Shown in pieces: positions 1 to 12,300 of a DNA stretch of 64,000 nt. The stretch is from Theristus sp. LFF4_11 (lineage: Eukaryota > Nematoda > Chromadorea > Monhysterida > Xyalidae): the NCBI GenBank assembly GCA_030248135.1, contig JASANC010003761.1:1-64000 (forward strand). The letters are read 5' to 3'. Position 1 is the stretch's first letter. Each line of letters begins with the position of its first letter. The translations under genes and the position numbers were made by a program. The notes beneath the pieces were generated by a model. That model did no database searches and was not told where the DNA came from. It was given only the letters and a program-made list of their open reading frames with translations.

Positions 1-301
1 TTTTTCAAACAAAGTTGTTTTTTGTTTATTGATTGGTAATTATGTTTTTGTTTTTCCCCAAATCGAAATCTTAAAGCTTTAGTTTTTATTTTTTTTGGGC
101 AGAGCTATATTTTCCCACCTGAAAGCTCTTTTTTGTGTTTAATTTGTTATTAAAGTTTTAAACTACCAATTAATTATTTAAAATTAAACCAACAAAAACT
201 TCCCATTAAAAGTTAAAACTGTACTTTCTTATGAAAATATCTAGCTAGATATCTGAAAAATTTTTTTGTCTCGAGCTGAGTCCTCAGGCAGAGACCCCAC
301 C

Positions 302-954
302 TTGGGTTGTTGAAAAAAACAAAAATCGTCATTTTTTGATTGAAAAAAATTCAGAAATTAAAGTTGTGCTAAATCAACCAGTGAGTTCGAAGACCCACAT
401 TTGATGTGCAAGCGCCTCCCGAATGATTCCCGAAAACTTTTCAGATTTTGTTTGGGTGACTTCATTTACCCCTTTTTCCAAACCGTTACCATGCCTCTTG
501 TGTTTTGACCCCCAAAACGTCACTAATTGTCCCAGCTCAGGTGAAAACACACATACCGGGTTGAAATTCGATCAATTCCGATGATGGCGCGACGACAGAA
601 CACGAAACACAACTAGACAACGTGGCGCTGGCAAACGGAGCAGCTCGGACGCTCAGAAATCAGATTGCAAAGCGAATTGTCACCTTATCTGCATCGGAAA
701 TGGTATCCAAGCTGTGTAAAGCTCAAAAACTTCATCTCCGAGGTTGTCGAAGCCTAAAAGAAGTCGGATAAACTGTCCAAAATCGACTACTGACGGTTTT
801 AAGATGCAATATCAAAGAAAATTTTTTGTTGAACTTTTGAAAAAAATGTGCCAAAATTAAGGTTTTCAGAGCATATTAGAGGAAAATTTTTGAATTTTTT
901 AATAGGCATTTTTTAATCACATAAAAAAATTTCGATTTTTGTTTAACAACCTTA
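302..954 (-). mobile_element. hAT-like non-autonomous element, left palindrome arm
   Basis: This is the inverted partner of the copy at 1850-2502. It shares its interior with the element at 56756-57461, including a segment around 590-780. No transposase is visible. Confidence 0.7.
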
Positions 955-1287
955 ACCCCACACCCAGCATTTGTTTCAAATCAAACCTCCAGAATCTTGG
1001 ATTTTCAAACATAGGATTCGGACAACAAACAACAACAATTCATTTCAATTCAATTCAATTCAATTTCTATTCAATTCAATTTTTTTATTGCTAACAGCGG
1101 CGCAAAGATTGGCGCAAATATCAACGATCGATTCGACGCAAACGCAGCAGACCCGAGGTCGACGATGGCTTAACCCATTGTTGTTCCGGAGCAGGGGGGT
1201 TGGGGGGGGGGGGGGGGTGTAGATGGCGGGAGCAAATTTTGTAGACAGATAGAAATTGACCTGGCAAGGTGACAAAGCATAAAAACT

Positions 1288-1520
1288 TTGTGGGCCGCAA
1301 TCGTCCCAGGCCGCAATCGTCCCGGGCCGCAATCGTCCCCGGCCGCAATCGTCCCGGGACGCTATCGGTTCCAGGCCGCTATCTCCCAGGCTGCTATCGT
1401 CCTGTCGTGGCTGCTATTGTCCAGGCCGGCTAGTGTTTCGGCCGCAATTGTCCAGTACGCCAACCCTTCAGGCCGCTACGCTTCGGCCGCAATCGTCCAG
1501 GCCGGAATCTCTTCGGGCCG
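1288..1520. repeat. GC-rich minisatellite in palindrome loop
   Basis: About a dozen degenerate copies of a 14-17-bp unit resembling GGCCGCAATCGTCCC. It forms the loop between the arms of the first palindrome. Confidence 0.85.
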
Positions 1521-1849
1521 CAAAAGTACATTTCCCTTTGTCACCTTTCCAGGTCAATTTCTATCTATCTAGAAAATTTGCTCCTGCGATCTATATCGCC
1601 CCCAGCCCAACACCCCTGCTCTGGAACAACAATGGTTTAAACCATCGTCGTCGTCGTGTCTGCTGCGTTTGCGTCGAATCGATCGTTGATATTTGCGCCA
1701 ATATTTGCGCCGCTGTTAGCAATAAAAAAATTGAATTGAATAGAAATTGAATTGAATTGAATTGAAATGAATTGTTGTTGTTTGAATCCTTATGTTTGAA
1801 AATCCAAGATTCTGGAGGTTTGATTTGAAACAAATGCTGGGTGTGGGGT

Positions 1850-2502
1850 TAAGGTTGTTAAACAAAAATCGAAATTTTTTATGTGATTAAAAAATGCCTA
1901 TTAAAAAATTCAAGAATTTTCCCTCTAATATGCTCTGAAAACCTTAATTTTGGCACATTTTTTTCAAAAGTTCAACAAAAATTTTCTTTGATATTGCCTC
2001 GTAAAACCGTCAGCAGTCGATTTTGGACCGTTTAACCGACTGATTTTAGGCTTCGACAACTTCGGCGATGAAGTTTTTGATCGTTCCACAGCTTGGCTAC
2101 CATTTCCGATGCAGATAAGGTGACAATTCGCTTTGCAATCTGATTTCTGAGCGTCCGAGCTGCTCCGTTTGCCAGCGCCACGTTGTCTGGTTGCTGTTTC
2201 GTGTCCTGTCGTCGCGCCATCATCAGAATTGATCGAATTTCAACCCGGTATGTGTGTTTTCACTTGAGCTGGGGACAATTAGTGACGTTTTGGGGGTCAA
2301 AACACAAGAGGCATGGTAACGGTTTGGAAAAGGGGTAAATGAAGTTACCCAAACAAAATCTGGAAAGTTTTCGGGAATCATTCGGGAGGCGCTTGCACAT
2401 CAAATGTGGTTCTTCGAACTCCCTGGTTAATTTAGCACAACTTTAATTTCTGAATTTTTTTCAATAAAAAAATGACGATTTTTGTTTTTTTCAACAACCC
2501 AA
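1850..2502 (+). mobile_element. hAT-like non-autonomous element, right palindrome arm
   Basis: The ends read TAAGGTTGTTAAAC and a near-complement CAACAACCCAA. The flanks TGTGGGGT (1842-1849) and GGTGGGGT (2503-2510) look like an 8-bp target duplication with one change. 8-bp duplications and TA(G)GG-type ends are typical of hAT elements. There is no coding capacity. Confidence 0.7.
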
Positions 2503-2875
2503 GGTGGGGTCTCTGCCTGAGGACCCAACTCGAGACAAAAGAAATTTTTCAGATATCTAGCTAGATAATTTTATAAGAAAGTACAGTTTTGATTTTTAAC
2601 GGGAATTTTTTGTTGGTTTAATTTTAAATAATTAATTGGTAGTTTAAAACTTTAATAACAAATTAAACAAAAAAGGCTCAGATGAAATATAGCTCTGCCC
2701 GGCGACAAGGAAAGTTGAGCATGGAAGATTTCGATTTGGGGTTCTAAAAAAACATAATTACTAATCAATAAACAAAAAACAACTTTGTTTGAAAAAAAGA
2801 ATTGAAAACTCGTGTGCGAGAATAACATAACCAGTTGCGTGCGACAAAGACAATGACACCGCTTTAAAATTTCGT

Positions 2876-3103
2876 GGGCCGCAATCGTCCCAGGCCGCAA
2901 TCGTCCCGGGCCGCAATCGTCCCGGGCCGCAATCGTCCCAGGCCGCAATCGTCCCAGGCCGCAATCCTTCAGGCCGCAATCGTCCAGGCCGCAATCCTTC
3001 AGGCCGCAATCGTCCTAGGCCGCAATCCTTCAGGCCGCAATCCTTCAAGCCGCAATGCTTCGGCCGCAATGCTTCGGCCGCTATCTAATGGGCCGCAATC
3101 GAA
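2876..3103. repeat. second block of the same GC-rich minisatellite
   Basis: More than a dozen tandem copies of GGCCGCAATCCTTC / GGCCGCAATCGTCC variants. It lies between the two large palindromes and is the same repeat family as the loop of the first. Confidence 0.85.
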
Positions 3104-3119
3104 CGCACGCCCTTTAAGA

Positions 3120-6100
3120 CTCGCTTTTTTAGAATACCGTCCCTCCCACCCCTCCCACCTCTAGGCACTAGAATGCAAAGTTTCTCCAATTTAAATGAAT
3201 CATACACCATTCTGACCGTCTTGACGCGCTGATTCCGAAAATCACATTTGTTTTTTGATTCGAGGTCATTTAGGGCCCAAAAATGGCCAAAAACCGTTTT
3301 TTCGGGGCCCTTTCAAAAAATAATGTTTTTTTAAGCTTTTTAATAAAGCTACGACAAAAATAAAAAAACCATTCGATTCGTCTTGATCTGCTGAACATTT
3401 TTTACTAATATACTATGCCCTAAAAATGCGGTCTAAAGGGCTATTTTTTTAAAAAACTGGTTTTGGTCCCAGTATTTCACGTTTTTTGGTCCTTTAGAAC
3501 CGTTTTCGGGGCATGGTATAGGGGTGCACCAAAAAGCTTTCCGAAAGAGCTAGCTTTGTGCAAAGTTTCATTTAAAAAAAGGCGCCCCATGTAACTAAAA
3601 AATATTTTACTTTTGGTACCCGGATCGCGATTATGGTCAGCACGAAACCGACATGCCCCTGAACATGTACCTGCTACTGTGACCAGGCGTACTGCCAGAC
3701 AGAGCAAACTAGTGCACCTAAAAGCTCACCGCACAAGCTTATTATGTTCTAGGAATTAGCTGATGAAACAATTATTCAGTGCCACAACAGCAAAGCAATT
3801 GTTGCTTTCGATGTGTCAATCTTTTTCTAAAAAACTGATAGTACTGCTAGTTTTCGGTTTTTTCAGTGACTCAGCATCGTTTTCGGGGCCTAGTATAGGG
3901 GTGCACTGAAAAGCATTCCGCAAGAGCTAGCTCAGTGTGAAATTTCGTTTAAAAAAAGCGTCCCCCATGTAACTAAAAAGTATTTTACTGTTGGTACCCG
4001 GATCGCGATTATGGTCAGCACGAAACCGACATGCCCCTGAACATGTACCTGCTGCTGTGACCAGGCGCACTGCCAGAAAAAAAAAAAATAGGACAAAAGC
4101 CACAAGCTTATTATGTTCTAGGAATTAGCTGATGAAACAATTATTCAGTGCCACAACAGCAAAGCAATTGTTGCTTTCGATGTGTCAATCTTTTTCTAAA
4201 AAAACTGATAGTACTGCTAGTTTTCGGTTTTTTTTCAGTGACTCAGAACCGTTTTCGGGGTCTAGTATGGGGGTGCACTGAAAGTCTGCCATTCAGAAGT
4301 GCGTTACTGCTGTTCCGACCTCAAAAAAGAAAACTGATAAAGAAAATTTGAATGTCGAACCGTCATCTAGTTCGTCCGGTCAATCAACCAGAAGGAAAAG
4401 TAGCCGAAGAAAGACCTCAATGGTCTCATTTGATCCAGAATGCGTTGAGGATGACGATACGCTCCGAACTACAGAAGGAAATCCTGATCTAGATCATGAG
4501 GTCTGTGTTGCTTTGAGTTCAGTGTGATGCTGTCTTTAGAACCAGCGTATTTTTTGTTTATCTTTTTTCGGGTTTGCAACGTTTTGTTTTGTTTCGAACA
4601 AAAGTCGTTTCTCTTTGTGAAGCAAGTAAACATTATAGGATGATCCTGCATGGCTGTCGCCGTACGATGAACTTGCTGAGTCCTGGGTGGCCGAACAAGA
4701 GCAAATTTCCACAGAAGTCGAAACAAGTTCAGTCATTCGTTCACGAACATTACGCAGCGTGTATGCAGATTGGTATTCTTTGGAAGCTGTGCAGGACCGA
4801 AACCGTCGTGTGTGATGCAATTTTTATTCAAAAATTCAGTATTATTCGTTTTCTGGGAACATTTACATTCGAAAGCAAACATTGCTCTGTTGTAGCACTG
4901 AATCATTGTTTCATCACCTGATTCTTAGAACATTATTAGAACTTAGAACTAGTCTTGTGGGCTTTTAGATACACTAGTTTATCTGGCAGAACCACTGGTG
5001 GCAGCACGATACAAGTTTTGGTGTGTATCAGTCTCGTGCTGATCGTAATCGCTCTGGGTACTGACAGTACAACAACTTTTTATTCATATGGCGGACGCTT
5101 TTTCAAAATGAAATTTTGCATAGACCCAGCTTTTTCAGAATGTTTTTTTAGTGCACACTCATACTATGCCCCAAAAGCGCTTCCGAATCACTAAAAAACC
5201 CAAAAAAACAGTACTATCAGTACTCCAGAAAGATTCACATACGAAGGCAATAATTGTTCTGCTGTTGTAGCACTGAATAATTGTTTAATCAGCCGATTCT
5301 TAGAACATTATTAACTGGTCTCATGGGCTTTTAGGTGCACTAGTTTGTTCTGTCTGGCAGTGCGCCTGGTCACAGCAGCAGGTACAATGTACATGTTCAG
5401 GGGCATGTCGGTTTCGTGCTGACCATAATCGCGATCCGGGTACCAACAGTAAAATACTTTTTAGTTACATGGGGGACGCTTTTTTAAATGAAATTTCACA
5501 CTGAGCTAGCTCTTGCGGACAGTGCACCCCTATACTAGGCCCCGAAAACAATTCTGAGTCACTGAAAAAAACCGAAAACTAGCAGTACTATCAGTTTTTT
5601 AGAAAAAGATTGACACATCGAAAGCAACAATTGCTTTGCTGTTGTGGCACTGAATAATTGTTTCATCAGCTAATTCCTAGAACATAATAAGCTTGTGCGG
5701 TGTGCTTTTAGGTGCACTAGTTTGTTCTGTCTGGCAGTACGCCTGGTCACAGTAGCAGGTACATGTTCAGGGGCATGTCGGTTTTGTGCTGACCATAATC
5801 GCGATCCGGGTACCAAAAGTAAAATATTTTTTAGTTACATGGGGCGCCTTTTTTTAAATGAAACTTTGCACAAAGCTAGCTCTTTCGGAAAGCTTTTTGA
5901 TGCACCCCTATACCATGCCCCGAAAACGGTTCTAAAGGACCAAAAAACGTGAAATACTGGGACCAAAACCAGTTTTTTAAAAAAAATAGCCCTTTAGACC
6001 GCATTTTTAGGGCATAGTTTATTAGTAAAAAATGTTCAGCAGATCAAGACGAATCGAATGGTTTTTTATTTTTGTCGTAGCTTCATTAAAAAGTTTAAAA

Positions 6101-6297
6101 AACACTATTTTTTGAAAGGGCCCCGAAAAAACGGTTTTTAGCCATTTTTGGGCCCTAAATGACCTCGAATCAAAAAACAAATGTGATTTTCGGAATCAGC
6201 GCGTCAAGGCGGTGAGAATGGTGTATGATTTAGTTTGATTCGAGAAACTTTGCATTCTAGTGCCTAGAGGGGGTTGCTATTCTGAAAAATCGGGTCT
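3120..6297. repeat. 3.2-kb palindrome with a unique loop
   Basis: The outer 60 bp at about 3125-3185 are mirrored at about 6241-6297, and the match continues inward for over 1 kb. Each arm holds an internal tandem duplication: a ~140-bp block at 3728-3870 and again at 4103-4240 on the left, and its mirrors at about 5220-5330 and 5560-5695. The loop (about 4290-4860) is unique and contains the gene-like piece listed separately. It lies in a kinesin intron. Confidence 0.88.
4297..4815 (+). pseudogene. Two-exon gene-like fragment in palindrome loop (KEN-box protein, 3' end)
   Basis: I do not recognise the protein. An open segment runs from an acceptor (ATTCAG ending at 4296) to 4500, where GTCTGT follows. 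A second runs from 4639 (acceptor ATTATAG) to a TGA at 4813-4815. Both junctions are phase 0, giving 126 residues. The first part is Lys/Ser-rich with a KEN motif (an APC/C degron type) and a basic RRKSSRRKTS stretch. The second is acidic and starts with DDPAWLSPYDEL. No upstream exon is visible, because the sequence beyond 4290 is palindrome arm. It may be a host gene fragment captured by the element, or the last exons of an element gene. The amino-acid content looks protein-like in this one frame only. Confidence 0.5.
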
Positions 6298-6370
6298 TAA
6301 ATGCGATGGACACGACGTTTTACAGTTCTTTTGTTTACTTTTCCATCAACACCAGTTTCTTGCTGTTTAG

Positions 6371-9300
6371 ATTCTTGAGACGGATTTGCCAGCTATCGTG
6401 GAGTCAATTGGTGTGGACGAAGCGGACGAGGATGAGACGACGGCGACGCCTGGCTCTAGAAAAAGGGTGGGTTTGCGGTGGAAAAGTGGGGCTGGTGGTG
6501 GTGGTGACGGACAGGAACGTTTTACGTTTACGAAATGTATGATTTTTTATTACTGAGGAGGTTTCCCCGATGTGCCTTATATAAAAGCCCGCTTGACTTA
6601 GGCCATCAGACTCGGCTTAAGGTGCGTTGTTTAGCAATTAGTTTTTTGTGCGTACGCACGGACTCGACACTTCAAAATGCCACGCGATTTAGAAATCGTG
6701 TCGTCTGTGCTATCTTAATGCATTACGGACACGATTAGTTTGCGCACGGAATTCAGAACGTCGACTGTGCGTGCGGACAAAAAACTAAATGGTGTTTTCG
6801 CCTTTCGCCAACAACTTCATCCATGCTCAGGATTAGGCTTACAGACCATGGTGTTTTTTGCGTGTTCGTGTTTCTCTGCGGTCATAATTCATGCAAGCAA
6901 AGACCACACCGTGCGGAATGTCATCCTCTTTTTTCAAGAAGGCTGAGTTTTAGTTGTTGTTGTTCCTGGCCCAGATGTCGTATTGTTTGGGCTCGTGGGT
7001 AGACCGAGGAAGCGTGCAGCGTTGACCGGGTCGTGAATGGGGGCTTTGGGCGGGGGGCAAGGAAGGTGGAGCTTCCGGGGCAAGAGCAGTCACGCCCACC
7101 GCGCTTCCTGCACTCGCACAGACGCACACGACGGACGCCGATGACGACGACGGGCAGAATGAGGCGGAGTCGTCGGCCGACGAGGAGGAGGAGCTGACGG
7201 CGACGTCGCAGAACGAGTACGTGCGTCGATTCACGGATCGACAATCGGCAATGACGTCCGAGATCGAGTTGCTGATAAAACAGATCAAGAATAAGGTCAG
7301 TAGGGGGGCTTGTTGAAACTTGTCACGTTTTTGTTTGCGAGACAAATACGAGAGCGTGCGAGACTTTGAATTGCGAGTGAGAAAAACGATTGAATACTTA
7401 CAGTCTATCACGCTAATATATGCAACTCGCTGATTGGTCGGCTCCTCACGCTCCGCACCCTGGGAACGGGATTCAGAAAATATCATGTTTTTTTGTTGTT
7501 CAGCGGTTTGTTTTCATTTTTTTTCATGCCGAAAAAATTCTAAATCAAAAACCACAAAATTCCAATTGTTTGAATTGGTAAAAAATTAGTAAACTGAAGT
7601 TTTTTTGGTTGATTGACGGCGACGACGTCGTCGAGAATTTTTGCTTTCAAACGTACCGCTGGCCGCTGCTGCGTGTTCAAAACAAATTTAAAACAAACAA
7701 ACAAAATAACAAAGCTTGCTTCCAACGATTTCGACGGTTTTCATCCCGCTTTTAACAATTGATTCATTGGGTGCGCCATGTCCATTCATTGTTGTTCAAA
7801 GATTGTTCACATTGTCAATAAATACTGTCACCTGCTGCGTTCTTCTTCTCTGTGCTTCGGACACACAGTAGCGGCCAGCGGCGGCATGCTCTTTTCATGC
7901 CTAAAGGCAAAAACTAAACCAAAAACCATAGACGACGTCGTCGCAGTCAATCAACCAAAAAAGACATTTTTTTGACATTGTGACCAATGCAAATTTTTGG
8001 AATTTGGTAGTTTTTTATTTAGAATGTTTTTTCGGCATGAAAACAATAAAAACAAACCGCTGAACAACAAAAAAACATGATTTTTTCTGAATCCCGTTCC
8101 CAGGGTGCGGAGCGTGAGGAGCCGACCAATCAGCGAGTTGCATATATTAGCGTGATAGACTGTAGGGTTTCAGGAAAAACGAATGTATAAATCAAACACA
8201 CCGCCAATGTGCGGCGCCGCGCTTTCGCTAAAATTATTACTTTTAAAATAATTTACAAAATATTTAGGAACGCCAAGCCGAACAGATGGCTGATGCGTGT
8301 AAACGATTGGAGACGGTCAGTGTGGCGCGAGAGGTGAGCGGAAAGATTTCGAGTTTTTTGTATCAATTCTTCAATATCAATTGTATCAAGTTTTTTGTAT
8401 CAATTGTATTAATCAAGTTTTTCGATATCAATTAATTGCACACGTACTCGATGGTGCACCACTTTGTGGAGCGAAAATTCTTTCAATACAAACGACGTAT
8501 TGCTTTCGGGTCTCCGTACGATATGCTGTTCGCACAGTTTTATCGGAGTTTCTTGCTTTTTGCGAAATAAATTGAACGAATGAATGAATGAATCCTTTCC
8601 CGGTCGTTTTTACCATATGCTAATTACACAGAACAGACGATCCGATCTGACTAAATTCGATGGACAGGTAAAATTGGCTGGGCAGGTATCTCTCTGCTTT
8701 TAATGTCCATCGCACTGACAGCCAGGCGGTATGCCAAACCGCAAAATTTTTATTTATTTATTTTAAATTTGATTCAAATTTCAGGGGGAACTCCGCGACT
8801 TGCAGTCGAAGATCGATCAACTGCAGTCGGAGCGAGACGAGCTCAGTAAACAGATTCGCACGGCTTCCGTGGCGAAAAAGTGAGTTTTTTTTTTAATTTT
8901 TTGTTTTTGACTGTAGCCATTCAGCCATTTTCACACAAACCGGTGCCTTGCGGGTTTTTCCTGCAACGGTGGCTGAACAATCTACGATAACCGATGCCAG
9001 CTTCTGAGTCCTACGCTGTCTTGGGAACACAGACTTGAGTTCGATTTCAGTTTCGTTGGCTTTCGGTACTCCTGGCCTTTCGTTCTTTTTGGCGATATCA
9101 TTCACTATCGTGGCCTGGGGGCAGCGCGTTGGACTCTTGTGTGTGCGTTTGGGAGATCGAGCCCCGCCGAGTGGTGTATAGCCATTTTATGGCAGAAAAC
9201 TCGATGGGCACCCTATTCGTCGGCGTTCTGTACCCATTTCTGGGTTAGCCCTGGCTGAAAACATTGCCTAAAATCCTGAACAACAACAATACTCACTAGA

Positions 9301-12300
9301 GCCGTGCACTGGCAGTGAAACGTTTAGTCACTCGTGAAATTCTCCCACCTTTTTCAACAATTTCGCACCACTTTTTTGTTTAAGTTTCCCGCCACCTTTT
9401 TTCAAATTTCGCGCCACTTTTCCGCCAGACTGAGCGAACAGCGCCGCCAACGTCTGCAGGAGCTGGAGCGTCAGCTGGCGGAGTCACGCAAGAAAATGCA
9501 GGAGTTGAAGTCGCTCGAGAAAATGAAGACCGAAAACACGAAGGAGATCGGCAAACTGCGCGACGAGATCATGGTTGGTGGTGGCTTTTTTGGTAAAAAT
9601 CTTGTTGTTGTTTATTGCCCAACAGGTGGGGGGAAAGCTAGTGACGCAATTTGGCCGATCGAGCGGGCTCGGTCGGGTGCGGACGCTGTGTAGCAGCTGG
9701 TAAAACTCGGTGGGTGCAACGTCGAAATCCAGTTGCTCTCTGGCTTTTACTGAGATCCACAGTAGGTTTGTATGAACCTGTCACTTTTTCTCGGAATACG
9801 GAGCAAACGAAACTTTTGAATCACAACACAACTGAGAAGGTCAAATGTTTCGGATGTCGGTTCCATCATCCAACACGCCATCTGTGTCTTGAGTAGGTTT
9901 TCTTGCAACTCCGGTCCCGTTCTTTCTTTTTCTCGTGAGCTCTGTATTCTGCGAAACAAAGTGACAGGTTTAAACGAACATCCTGTACCTGCTATTCTTG
10001 ACTGCTGCTGCTAAGGTGTTCGAATTCATCATGTTCCGCAGTCATCACAGACAGACAAACAAGAACACATTCAAAGGTGCGTTGTCGCGTTGTGTGTGCC
10101 TGTGTGTTCATTAATGTGTGTGTCTCTGTGCGTTTGTTTTTGAGTGTGCATGTACGAAATACCGAGGGCCTCAGCAGTGGCATTAATACGGTTGGTGTGG
10201 GCCAATTATTTAGTGTTTCATGTAGTCCTCTCCTCCTAGTGCTACAGACTGTCAGAAACAAACGCGCATGTTGACGCGCTGTGTGTCCGTGTTCGTTTGT
10301 GTCTGTGCAACATTACCCGTGCTCTTCAATGATAAAAGAGTGCACCACATTGGCACTGTTATAACGCCCATTACAGGGTCTGCGTCAAATCCGCGTTCGT
10401 CTGGTGAAGGAGTTGCGTGCCGAGTCGATCAAGTACCAACAGTGGAGGCAACGCTGTGAGCGCGAGATCAATCAGCTGAAACAGAAGGTGGCTGAGAACG
10501 TTGGAATGTGGAATGTTGCAACGTTGGATTGCAGTGTGAAATGCAACAGAAAAAGTGTGGTCTTAAGAGCAACCACTGGTTTGCGCGTGTGGTTCTTCAG
10601 TGAGATAGTGATTGACAAACACACTGGCACGCATGGATGCATCTTGACAATAGTCGAAATATAAATTAGTGATCGACAAACATACTGGCACGCATGGATG
10701 CATTTTGACAATAGTCGAACTATAAATTATAGGCTGTCAGCTGATTGGCTGATGGTCACGCGATACATGCGTGACGTGACGTCACGTGATACATACAACT
10801 TATTCTGTGCAGGACAAGACTGCACCTCCACAGCAATACCTGCACAGAAAGCATGCATGCATCACGTGATCAATTTACGAGTTCTACTGAAAAAAAATCA
10901 CGTCATCCGATGTTCTGTTGCGACTGTCCAGGAACGAAAGCAGCAGTTCGAGGCGCAAAAGCAGGCGCGAAATTACGACCAGCAACTGCACGTATTCCGG
11001 CGCAAATATGAGGAGGTTGGTTGGTGTGCATGTGGATTCGTTTTTTTTTTGCTGCTTTGTCTCCGTTCCGGTTTCAGAAAAAACGGATAGTACTAAGCCC
11101 TGGTGTTCATTGAAAGTCTATTTTTTCAAACGTGTCTGACCGAAATGACGTCAGACAAGCCCAACGAACTGAACGGTCAGTTTTGTCTGATCACTTCCGC
11201 ATAAAAAAGTGAATCCAGCTGAAATAATCCAGCTGAAATTTTAGTGCCGTAACTTGGCAGGCGAGCGCGTTTACAGTAAAATGACGTCATTTCCCTCTGA
11301 CACATATGAATAATCCAATCCTACAATGCAATAATAGATTCGGACGGGAGCGTCCTGTCGTTGGAAGCCCAAATGTCGTGTCGCAACGACTTTTTTCAAT
11401 TGTGTAATTTTTGATAATTTGTGATTTTTTAAATTTTTTTATCTGCGATCTTTTAAACCAGACAAGCAAGGCGAAAACACCATTTAGTTTTTTTTGTGCG
11501 CACTGATCGTGTCCGTAATGCATTACGATAGCACACACGACACGATTTCTAAATCGCGTGGCATTTTGAAGTGTCGTGTCCGTGCGTACGCATAAAAAAC
11601 TAATTGCTAAATCCCCCTTCAGCCGAAGGCCATTTCGTTTCTCGATTCGTTTCTTCTTTTCCAGGCCGTCTCGTGCAACCGTCGCCTCCAGCAGCAGCTG
11701 CAACGCCAGGAGATCGCGCGCACGCGCAAGTTCACCGATCAGGATCTGGACAAACTGAACAAGGAGGTCAAGGTCGGTGGCACTGGCTGGAGTCAGTCAG
11801 TCAGTCCAGTTTTATTCTGCAGTGCACGGTTTGTTTGTTGTTGGCGTCGTCACAGGAAATTTTGTGACTGTTTGTGGTCGTTCGTTATCGCCTTCGAGCG
11901 CGTTGAGTTGAAATATATTGAGAATTGGTTGTTTGTAAATCGGTTTTTTGGTCATCGAATTTCTCCTGCATGAGTGGTCCGTATTTCGCTTCGTGGCCTT
12001 GAAATTAGCACTTTAGAAAACAACAAATGATTCCTCGGGTCCAAAAATCCATTTGACGATAGGATAATTTTGTCTTCCAAACTCGATCCCGATTTTTTTC
12101 ATTCAAAGGTGCGTTTGTTACTGTTTGCGAAAAAGTGACAGGTTTATTCGGACATACATTATACAGTCGAACTCCAAATTATGGACAATCACCAGCTGAT
12201 TGGTTGGTGATCACGTGACGCATGCTTGGTGCATTGCTGTGTGGTGCGGGCGGAGTCTGTTCTGCACAGAACGCATGCTGTACGTGATCACCACCCAGCC

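Larger units (their letters stand above)
1..2794. repeat. 2.8-kb near-perfect palindrome
   Basis: The first bases read in reverse complement at about 2753-2794, and arm-to-arm matching continues to a loop at about 1290-1530. Each arm carries one copy of an hAT-like element (302-954 and 1850-2502) and a poly-G/poly-C stretch. The left end may continue outside the window. It sits in an intron of the kinesin gene. Open frames here are short and mirrored on both strands, so none is taken as coding. Confidence 0.9.

Noticed and set aside
4955..5952. Open frames in the right arm of the second palindrome
   Set aside because: Their mirror sequences occur in the left arm and in tandem copies; they are repeat-derived.
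6950..7486. 178-codon minus-strand frame
   Set aside because: It is antisense to the kinesin exon at 7122-7295, where the plus strand gives conserved coiled-coil sequence with good splice sites. It also runs into a MITE.
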